A stretch of 9,543 nt of DNA from CAZMCC01 sp964564695 (GTDB lineage: Bacteria > Planctomycetota > Phycisphaerae > Phycisphaerales > UBA1924). The stretch spans positions 1 through 9,543 of the forward strand of contig CAZMCC010000123.1 in NCBI GenBank assembly GCA_964564695.1, read 5' to 3'. The notes beneath the pieces were generated by a model. It searched no databases, was not told where the DNA came from, and worked only from the letters and a program-made list of their open reading frames with translations. Both the position numbers and the translations under genes were made by a program. Position 1 is the stretch's first letter; every line of letters starts with the position of its first letter. Below are positions 1 through 5,112 of this stretch, piece by piece.

Positions 1-2
1 CC

Positions 3-1283
3 TTCGCCGCCGGCCTCGCCTCCGGCGCGCCCCGCGCCGCCGCCGCCGCCCGCTCCGAAGAGCCCGCCCCCAAGGCCAAGCCCGGCGTCCGCCCCAAGGA
101 CGCCGAGGCCATCCGCATCGGCGTCATCGGCATCGGCGGCGAGCCCGGCGCCTGCGCCATGGGACTGGGCCACTGCAGCGCCATGGCCGAGATCAACAAG
201 TCCGGCCGCGAAAGGGTAGAGGTCGTCGCCATCTGCGACGTCAACAACAAGTACCTCGAGCAGGGCAAGACCAAGCTCGGCGCCTGGCAGCCCGGCGTCA
301 AGGTCGACACCTACCGCAAGTCCGCCGAGCTCCTCGCCCGCGACGACATCCACGGCGTCGTCGTCGCCACCCCCGAGCACTGGCACTCCGCCAGCGGCAT
401 CGAGGCCATCCTCGCCGGCAAGGACCTCTACCTCGAGAAGCCCATGACCCTCAACCTTGAGATGGCCCTCGCCCTCTACAAGGTCGCGCAGGCCAACTCC
501 GAGGTCATCGCCCAGGTCGGCACCCAGAAGACCCGTCTCCCCAAGTTCCTCGAAGCCCGCAAGATGATCGCCGCCGGCACCATCGGCGTTCCCACCTTCA
601 GCCAGACCTCGTACTGCCGCAACTCCAAGCAGGGTGAATGGCACTACGGCTTCGACAAGGACTGGAAGCAGGGCACCGACATCGACTGGGACACCTGGTG
701 CAAGCCCCTGGGCCAGATGGCCTGGGACCCCAAGCTCTACTCCCAGTGGCGCCGCTACAGGAAGACCTCCACCGGCATCATCGGCGACCTCCTCGTCCAC
801 GAGATGACCCCGATGATGATGGCCCTCGACCAGGGCTGGCCCACCCGCGTCATCGCCACCGGCGCCCACTTCTCCGACAAGGAGATGGAGAACCACGACA
901 ACATCAACATCTGCGCCCAGTTCGAGACCGGCCACCAGATGTTCGTCTGCGGCTCCACCTGCAACGAAGCCGGCGTCGAGACCATGATCCGCGGGCACAA
1001 GGGCAACATCTACCTCGGCGGCCGCCACTGCGAGATGCGCCCCGAGCGCACCTTCGCCGAAGAAGTCGACCCCATCAAGGTCGAGTGCCCCGACATCGGC
1101 GACGACCAGGACGCCCACCGCGTCGGCTGGCTCAAGAGCATCCGCTCCCGCGAGAAGCCCATGAGCAGCGTCGAACTCGGCCTCAAGGTCATGGTCATCG
1201 TCGACCTCGCCACCCGCTCCATGTGGGAAAAGGCCGCCTTCGAGTTCGACCCCAAGACCATGACGAGCAAGAAGGTCGGCTGA
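3..1283 (+). CDS. Tat-exported Gfo/Idh/MocA-family oxidoreductase (5' end outside window)
   Basis: Predicted NAD(P)-dependent oxidoreductase of the Gfo/Idh/MocA family, which usually acts on sugars or cyclitols; the substrate cannot be told from sequence. The frame is open from the window edge. The first visible residues (AAGLASGAPRAAAAA) look like the end of a Tat signal peptide, so the true start lies upstream and the internal ATG at 159 falls inside the Rossmann fold. A dinucleotide-binding segment GVIGIGGEPG is at visible residues 40-49. An acidic strand end (AICDVNNKY), a VVVATPEHWH segment and the signature LYLEKPMT with the family lysine follow. The C-terminal half contains GDLLVHEMTPM, which matches the usual D-x-x-x-H active-site region. 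426 residues are visible, a normal size for exported planctomycete members. A strong terminator follows, so it is transcriptionally separate from the next operon. Family confidence is high. Confidence 0.93.
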   Translation, partial: FAAGLASGAPRAAAAARSEEPAPKAKPGVRPKDAEAIRIGVIGIGGEPGACAMGLGHCSAMAEINKSGRERVEVVAICDVNNKYLEQGKTKLGAWQPGVKVDTYRKSAELLARDDIHGVVVATPEHWHSASGIEAILAGKDLYLEKPMTLNLEMALALYKVAQANSEVIAQVGTQKTRLPKFLEARKMIAAGTIGVPTFSQTSYCRNSKQGEWHYGFDKDWKQGTDIDWDTWCKPLGQMAWDPKLYSQWRRYRKTSTGIIGDLLVHEMTPMMMALDQGWPTRVIATGAHFSDKEMENHDNINICAQFETGHQMFVCGSTCNEAGVETMIRGHKGNIYLGGRHCEMRPERTFAEEVDPIKVECPDIGDDQDAHRVGWLKSIRSREKPMSSVELGLKVMVIVDLATRSMWEKAAFEFDPKTMTSKKVG

Positions 1284-1290
1284 TCGAGCC

Positions 1291-1387
1291 GGCAATAGGA
1301 AATAGGCAATAGTCAATGGGCCGGGCGCACGCGCCCGGCCCATTTTCTTCCCCGTTCCCCCATTGCCAACTGCCCATTCCCCATTGC
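1291..1387. repeat. Heptanucleotide-periodic inverted repeat around a terminator
   Basis: The left arm (1291-1318, plus GG) is four tandem 7-mers of the GGCAATA type. The right arm (about 1350-1385) is the complementary type: CCCCGTT, an extra C, CCCCATT, GCCAACT, GCCCATT, CCCCATT. Position 1292-1320 against the reverse complement of 1359-1387 matches at 22 of 29 bases, and five of the seven mismatches are G/A transitions. The arms flank and partly overlap the terminator hairpin at 1316-1343. The 7-nt period recalls the short tandemly repeated heptamers (STRR) known from cyanobacteria; relatedness is not shown. Confidence 0.7.
1316..1346 (+). terminator. Rho-independent terminator after the first oxidoreductase gene
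   Basis: A perfect 12-bp stem pairs 1316-1327 with 1332-1343 around a CACG loop. The stem is GC-rich with AT at its base and is followed by TTTTCTTC. It lies 33 nt after the stop codon at 1281-1283 and should end transcription of that gene. The almost perfect symmetry could give some activity in the other direction too. Confidence 0.85.
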
Positions 1388-1393
1388 CCCCCC

Positions 1394-1888
1394 ATGCCAT
1401 ACCCCAACCTCACCTACTCCGGCCAATCCCTCACCGAGCTCCTCGCGCTCGAGCCCACGCACCACCCCATCGCGCTCGCCGACGCTCTCGCCAAGGCGAT
1501 CGAACACGGCGCCAAGGGCCGCGACCTCACTCAGGCCGAAGAGACCGTCGTCGCCTCAAACACGGTCGAGCGCGAGGTCGGCGCCGGCGGCTTCCATCTC
1601 TTCTTTGTCAGCTCCACGCGCCGCTGGGCCCCCGTCGCCGTCGCCGCCCTGACCCGCGCCCGCTGCCTCACCAAGGCGGCCTTCACCCAGGACGCGATCG
1701 ACGCGCTGAACCTTCCCGAGCTCACGCCCGAGGCGATCGCCCGCGTGGTCCTCGACCGCACCATCGACCTGCGGGAGGGGGGGGGCCGCTTCTCCCTCTG
1801 CGACCAGGGCTTCCACCGCTGCGAAGAAGACGTCCCCATGTCGCTCATCGCGTACATCAAAGCCAACCGCGCGCAGTTCCCCACATGA
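1394..1888 (+). CDS. DMP19/DUF4375-family protein
   Basis: Small soluble protein of 164 residues, without signal peptide or membrane segment. Residues 58-71 (VEREVGAGGFHLFF) fit the E-x-x-V-x-x-GGF-x-x-FF core of the DMP19/DUF4375 family. The C-terminal stretch CDQGFHRCEEDVPMSLIAYI fits the family's second block (D-x-x-F/Y, acidic pair, L-x-x-Y-I). The founding member, DMP19 of Neisseria, is a DNA mimic that binds a transcription factor; most relatives are uncharacterised. This one is only mildly acidic by count (about 20 acidic against 16 basic residues), so DNA mimicry should not be assumed. ATG 1394 was chosen because the in-frame extension to 1316 would translate the terminator and heptamer repeat. 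No Shine-Dalgarno is visible. A G9 run (1777-1785) codes for Gly residues near 129-131. It is the first gene of the four-gene operon. Confidence 0.72.
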   Translation: MPYPNLTYSGQSLTELLALEPTHHPIALADALAKAIEHGAKGRDLTQAEETVVASNTVEREVGAGGFHLFFVSSTRRWAPVAVAALTRARCLTKAAFTQDAIDALNLPELTPEAIARVVLDRTIDLREGGGRFSLCDQGFHRCEEDVPMSLIAYIKANRAQFPT

Positions 1889-1908
1889 CCCCCACCCCCC
1901 CCACATGA
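1885..1908 (+). other. Possible seven-codon linker ORF between the DMP19 and apbE genes
   Basis: An ATG at 1885 overlaps the DMP19 stop as ATGA (1885-1888). It opens a frame encoding MTPTPPT and ends at TGA 1906-1908, which overlaps the apbE start codon as a second ATGA (1905-1908). The 10-mer CCCCACATGA is repeated at 1879-1888 and 1899-1908. The region is C-rich with no Shine-Dalgarno, so a ribosome finishing DMP19 could be passed through this mini-ORF to apbE. It may equally be a by-product of a duplicated 20-bp junction. Translation is unproven. Confidence 0.3.
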
Positions 1909-2888
1909 TCCTCCGCCTCGCCACCAACGCGATGGGCACCCGCTTCGAGCTCGCGCTCGAAGTTGGGGGGGGCGACGACGAACCCGCCCTGCGCGCCATC
2001 GGCGAGGAAGCCCTCCGCGAAATCGAGCTCTGGCACGGCCGCCTCAGCGCCTTCGACCCCGCCAGCGACACCAGCCGCCTCAACCGCCACGCGGCGAGCG
2101 AAGCCTGGGCCGAGCCGCTGCCCATCGACACCGAACTCGCCGAGTTCCTCTCCCTGTGCCGCGACGTGCACCTCGCCTCCGACGGCGCCTTCGACCCCGC
2201 CATCGGGCGCACCATGGAAGCCCTCGGCTTCCGAGACGAACCCGAAGCGTCAGCGCCGGGCCTCCGCGCCCCCGATACGCAAACCCCTCGCTCACGCTCG
2301 GGGCTCGTCCCCACCCCCACCTTCTCCTCCCTCCTCCTCTCCCCCTCCTCCATCTCCTTCTCCGTCCCCCACCTCCGCCTCGACTTCGGCGCCGTCGGCA
2401 AAGGCTGGGCCCTCGACCGCGCCGCCGACATCCTCCGCGCCCACCACATCACCTCCGCCCTCCTCCACGCCGGCACCAGCTCCGTCATCGCCATCGGCCC
2501 GCCGGGGGGGCCGCTCGCGCCCCCACACACCATCCGCGTCCGCTCCGACACCGACCCGCTCGACGTCCAGCTCCGCGACGCCTCGCTCGGGGTCTCCGCC
2601 CCGCGCGGGCGCACCGTCGAACACCAGGGACGACAACTCGGCCACGTCATCGACCCCCGCACCGGCATCCCCGCCGACGCCTCAAGCGTGGACACCGCGG
2701 TTGTTCTTTGCGGCTCCCCGGCCGCGGCCGCCCTGTGCGACGCCTGGTCCACCGCCGCCCTCGTCCTCGGTCATTCGCCCCCAAACCTCCCCCCCGGCTT
2801 CGCCGCCCGCCTCCACACGCCGCTAGGCTGGACCCCGTGGGGGGGGATCACCGTCCCCCCGTCGTCATCTGCCCCGGAGACCGCATGA
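1905..2888 (+). CDS. apbE: FAD:protein FMN transferase (ApbE family)
   Basis: ApbE enzymes transfer FMN from FAD onto a Ser/Thr of target proteins (EC 2.7.1.180), usually extracytosolic redox proteins. The motifs run in family order: MGTRFEL (residues 10-16), RLSAFDPASDTSRLN (46-60), GAFDPAIGR (94-102), LDFGAVGKGWALD (159-171), HVIDPRTG (247-254) and CDAWSTAALVLG (278-289), whose Asp and Thr correspond to the usual metal site. The length of 327 residues is normal. No signal peptide or lipobox is visible and no earlier in-frame start exists, so it appears cytoplasmic, unlike many periplasmic ApbE proteins. Residues about 111-155 form a Pro/Ser-rich insert before the catalytic block; its first half is encoded by an inverted repeat (2235-2309). 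There is no Shine-Dalgarno, so translation probably depends on coupling to upstream reading. It overlaps the next gene by ATGA. No clear flavinylation target is present in the window. Confidence 0.9.
   Translation: MILRLATNAMGTRFELALEVGGGDDEPALRAIGEEALREIELWHGRLSAFDPASDTSRLNRHAASEAWAEPLPIDTELAEFLSLCRDVHLASDGAFDPAIGRTMEALGFRDEPEASAPGLRAPDTQTPRSRSGLVPTPTFSSLLLSPSSISFSVPHLRLDFGAVGKGWALDRAADILRAHHITSALLHAGTSSVIAIGPPGGPLAPPHTIRVRSDTDPLDVQLRDASLGVSAPRGRTVEHQGRQLGHVIDPRTGIPADASSVDTAVVLCGSPAAAALCDAWSTAALVLGHSPPNLPPGFAARLHTPLGWTPWGGITVPPSSSAPETA
2235..2309. repeat. REP-like inverted repeat pair inside apbE
   Basis: Arms 2235-2260 and 2284-2309 are each 26 nt and match as inverted copies at 20 of 26 positions, separated by 23 nt. 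Shared cores are GACGA, the CCC and GGG blocks, and the GCG/AGCG pair in between. The right arm is itself close to palindromic (CCCC at 2284-2287, GGGG at 2300-2303). The element is read through in frame as apbE residues 111-135, in a region where the ApbE family has no conserved block. A third related copy lies in top6B at 5270-5295. From memory, similar palindromes recur in planctomycete genomes; not verified here. Confidence 0.65.
2841..2860 (+). other. G6/C6 stem-loop shortly before the second Gfo start
   Basis: GGGGGG (2841-2846, within a G8 run) can pair with CCCCCC (2855-2860) around an 8-nt loop. It lies in the last codons of apbE, 24 nt before the ATG at 2885. The start has its own GGAG at 2876-2879, spaced 5 nt. 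A ribosome finishing apbE would melt the hairpin, so it could reinforce coupled translation. That role is inference. Confidence 0.4.
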
Positions 2889-4153
2889 CCACGTCCCGTC
2901 GCGACTTCCTCGTCCAATCCGCCGGCGCCCTCACCGCCATGGCGATCATCCCCGAGCTCCACGCCGCCCCCCGCCGCGCACTCAACGCCGAGCCCTTCAA
3001 CGTCGGCATCGTCGGCTGCGGGCGCCAGGGCCGCGCGATGATGACCGAGCTCGCCAAGCTCGGCGACCTCGTCAAGATCACGAGCGTCTGCGACGTCGAG
3101 CCCGCACGCCGTGACGGCGCCTCCAAGCGCGCGAGCGGCGCCACCGCCTACGCCACCCACGCCGAGATGCTCGACAAGGACAAGTCGCTCAAGGCCGTCC
3201 TCGTCGCGACCCCCACGCACCTGCACCGCCAGCCCGCGCTCGACTCCCTCACCGCCGGCAAGCACGTCTACTGCGAGGCCCCCCTCGCGCACACCGTCGA
3301 CGACTGCAAGGCCATCGCCGCCGCGGCCGCCGTGGGGGGGGCAGGCCCGGGCAAGCCCATCTTCCAGGTCGGCCTCGAAGGCCGCGCCAACCCCGTCTAC
3401 AAGCTCGCCCGCTCCTTCTTCCGCTCCGACTCCGTCCGCGACTTCGTCGACGCCGACGCCGGCCAGTACCAGAAAACCACCTGGCGCTTCACCGCTCCCG
3501 AAGGTGGGGGGGGCGGCAAGGACAAGGACCCCAACTGGCGCCTCAACCCCGACGTCTCCCTCGGCCTCATCGGCGAGTGGGGCGTCCAGCAGATCGACGT
3601 CGTCAACTGGTACATCGACCAGTTCCCCACCAGCGTCTCCGCCAACGGCTGCATCCGCCTCCACGCCGACGGCCGCACCGTCCACGACACCGTCCGCGCC
3701 GCCTTCGGCTACTCCAACGCCACCCAGCTCTCCTACGGCGCCAGCCTCGCCAACTCCTACCTCGGCAAGTGGGAGCTCATGCGCGGCACCAACGCCGCCG
3801 TCAAGCTCGCGTGGACCCACGGCTGGATGTTCAAGGAGTCCGACGCTCCCACCCAGGGCTGGGAGGTCTACGCCAACCGCCAGCAGTTCTTCAACGACGA
3901 GGGCATCACCCTCATCGCCGACGCCACCAAGCTCGCCAGCCAGGGCAAGCTCAAGGAAGGCGTCGGCCTCCCCAACTCCTCGCTCTACTACGCCCTCGAG
4001 TCCTTCCTCAAAAGCGCCACCGAAGCCAAGCCCAACGTCTGCGACGCCGCCATCGGCGCACGCTCGACCATCGTCGCCATCCTCGCCGCCCAGGCCGCCG
4101 CCAAGGGCACGTCGATCAAGATCGACCCCGCCATGCTGAACATGGGAGCGTGA
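2885..4153 (+). CDS. Tat-exported Gfo/Idh/MocA-family protein with altered active site
   Basis: A 422-residue protein with a clear twin-arginine signal (SRRDFLVQSAGALTAMA, residues 4-20), followed by a Rossmann motif GIVGCGRQG (41-49), an acidic strand end (VCDVEP) and VLVATPTHLH (105-114), so Gfo/Idh/MocA membership is secure. The signature normally reading EKP is CEAP (residues 130-133): the lysine is replaced by alanine. The later region usually of the form D-x-G-x-H-x-x-D reads GEWGVQQIDVVNW (230-242), with Gln where His is common. It may be a divergent subfamily with other chemistry, or a non-catalytic binding protein. Two G8 tracts encode Gly runs, one giving EGGGGGKDKDP (206-216), a likely flexible loop. 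ATG 2885 has GGAG at 2876-2879 and overlaps the apbE stop by ATGA. Its gene overlaps the cytochrome gene downstream by four bases, implying one operon. Confidence 0.9.
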   Translation: MTTSRRDFLVQSAGALTAMAIIPELHAAPRRALNAEPFNVGIVGCGRQGRAMMTELAKLGDLVKITSVCDVEPARRDGASKRASGATAYATHAEMLDKDKSLKAVLVATPTHLHRQPALDSLTAGKHVYCEAPLAHTVDDCKAIAAAAAVGGAGPGKPIFQVGLEGRANPVYKLARSFFRSDSVRDFVDADAGQYQKTTWRFTAPEGGGGGKDKDPNWRLNPDVSLGLIGEWGVQQIDVVNWYIDQFPTSVSANGCIRLHADGRTVHDTVRAAFGYSNATQLSYGASLANSYLGKWELMRGTNAAVKLAWTHGWMFKESDAPTQGWEVYANRQQFFNDEGITLIADATKLASQGKLKEGVGLPNSSLYYALESFLKSATEAKPNVCDAAIGARSTIVAILAAQAAAKGTSIKIDPAMLNMGA

Positions 4154-4980
4154 ACACCGTGAGCGACCCCGCCGCCGCCAACTCGTCGCCCACTGCCCGC
4201 CAGCGCGCCGACGCCCTCCGTGGCGTCCTCCGCGGCCTCCCCGCCCTCGTCCGCCTCGGCATCTGCGGCCTCATGCTCACCATGCTCCTGGGCCTCGCCG
4301 CCTCCGGCATGGTCATTCAGTTCCACTACCAGAACCGCGACGAGACCCCCGGCCTCACGATGGACGACCTCCGCGCCGGCTTCCACGGCATCACCGCCGA
4401 GGCCCCGCTCCTCCACGCCATCAACCGCAAGCACCCGGAAAACCTCCCCGCCGACCAGCGCGAGGTGCTCCTCAAGTGGCTCACGAACGACCGCGTCCCC
4501 GAGAACTACGACAACATCGACCTGGGCGTCTCCTCCCCCGGCGAGATCATCTCGACCAGTTGCGTCCAGTGCCACTCCCGCAAGGCCGACCGCAAGGACG
4601 CCAAGGTGGGCTCTGCCCCCGACTGGCCCCTCGAGTTCCGCGACGACGCCGTGAAGCTCGCCGTGAGCCGCAAGGTCGAGCCCCGCGCCATGGCCAAGCT
4701 CGCCGACAGCACCCACCTGCACGCCCCCGCGATGGGCACGCTCGGCCTGCTGCTCATCGGCCTCCTGTGCCTCACCCGCCTCCCCCGAGGCGTGGTCGGC
4801 CTGCTCGCCGCCTGCATCGGCATCGGCCTCGCCCTCGACATCGGCGGCTGGTGGATCGCCCGCGAAGTCGAAGCCTTCGTCCCCGTCATCCCCATCGCCG
4901 GCACCGCCTTCAACGGCGCCTGCGGCCTGGCGATGTTCCTGGTGGTTGTCGATTCCATCTGGCCGGTCCGACGCCAATAG
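4150..4980 (+). CDS. Membrane-anchored c-type cytochrome (single CxxCH)
   Basis: A predicted 276-residue inner-membrane protein. Residues about 35-57 form an N-terminal membrane segment. An extracytoplasmic part follows with one haem c attachment motif, CVQCH (138-142). Three more hydrophobic segments are at about 192-210, 214-236 and 246-270. The segment STHLHAPAMG (187-196) just before the second segment supplies histidines that could serve as haem ligands, and DIGGWW (230-235) is a striking motif in segment 3. I do not recognise a named family with confidence; the layout suggests electron transfer at the membrane. GTG 4150 was chosen because it gives a GTGA overlap with the upstream stop, as in the other operon junctions. 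GTG 4159 is the alternative, with GGGAG (4144-4148) 10 nt before it. It is the last gene of the operon. Confidence 0.8.
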   Translation: MNTVSDPAAANSSPTARQRADALRGVLRGLPALVRLGICGLMLTMLLGLAASGMVIQFHYQNRDETPGLTMDDLRAGFHGITAEAPLLHAINRKHPENLPADQREVLLKWLTNDRVPENYDNIDLGVSSPGEIISTSCVQCHSRKADRKDAKVGSAPDWPLEFRDDAVKLAVSRKVEPRAMAKLADSTHLHAPAMGTLGLLLIGLLCLTRLPRGVVGLLAACIGIGLALDIGGWWIAREVEAFVPVIPIAGTAFNGACGLAMFLVVVDSIWPVRRQ

Positions 4981-4994
4981 CGCTCCGGGGGACG

Positions 4995-5020
4995 CCGGAC
5001 CTGAGTCTTCGAAGGTCCGG
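4995..5020. other. Stem-loop between convergent genes
   Basis: CCGGACCT (4995-5002) pairs perfectly with AGGTCCGG (5013-5020), leaving a 10-nt loop. It begins 14 nt after the cytochrome stop codon. No T-run follows on either strand, so it may protect an mRNA end or pause polymerase before the stronger hairpin at 5050-5084. Confidence 0.45.
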
Positions 5021-5049
5021 GTCGATCGCGACAGTTGGCTCCGACGTGC

Positions 5050-5084
5050 CACCGAGGACGGGCTTTGACGTCCTCGGTGTTCTT
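5050..5084 (+). terminator. Terminator of the DMP19-apbE-Gfo-cytochrome operon
   Basis: An 11-bp perfect stem (5050-5060 with 5069-5079) with an 8-nt loop is followed by TTCTT. It stands between the plus-strand cytochrome gene and the minus-strand top6B gene, which converge here. The T-tract is short, so efficiency is uncertain. On the minus strand there is no T-run after the stem. Confidence 0.65.
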
Positions 5085-5112
5085 CGAGTATCGCGAGAGC
5101 TGCTCGCCGCGC

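Larger units (their letters stand above)
1777..3513 (+). repeat. Cluster of six poly-G tracts inside three genes
   Basis: Runs of G lie at 1777-1785 (9), 1965-1972 (8), 2504-2510 (7), 2839-2846 (8), 3334-3341 (8) and 3506-3513 (8), all on the coding strand of the DMP19, apbE and second Gfo genes. They mostly encode Gly-Gly through GGG codons, whereas glycine elsewhere in the window is mostly GGC. The reading frame stays open and family-consistent across every tract. No such run occurs in 3-1283, 4150-4980 or 7666-8325. Weaker G7 runs on the coding strand of top6B are at 5697-5703 and 7096-7102. Confidence 0.8.

Noticed and set aside
159..161. ATG at 159 as start of the first gene
   Set aside because: The frame upstream is open to the window edge and encodes the glycine-rich Rossmann loop and a signal-peptide remnant.
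1291..1387. CRISPR array
   Set aside because: The 7-nt units are adjacent without spacers, and the two arms are inverted rather than direct.
1316..1393. Start of the DMP19 gene at ATG 1316
   Set aside because: This would translate the terminator hairpin and heptamer repeats. The conserved protein begins well after 1394.
2156..2884. In-frame upstream extension of the second Gfo gene
   Set aside because: It would translate apbE in a wrong frame as an Arg/Pro-rich stretch. The ATG at 2885 has a ribosome site and starts a perfect Tat signal.
1777..3513. Frameshift errors at the poly-G tracts
   Set aside because: Conserved motifs continue in the same frame on both sides of every tract, so the assembled lengths are consistent with intact genes.
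3577..4149. In-frame upstream extension of the cytochrome gene
   Set aside because: It overlaps the Gfo gene in another frame and reads as Arg/His/Pro-rich noise. A real N-terminal membrane segment follows the GTG at 4150.
3988..5052. Long minus-strand open frame opposite the cytochrome gene
   Set aside because: It has Ala/Gly/Glu/Asp-rich, domain-free translation and is antisense to a gene with CxxCH and membrane segments.
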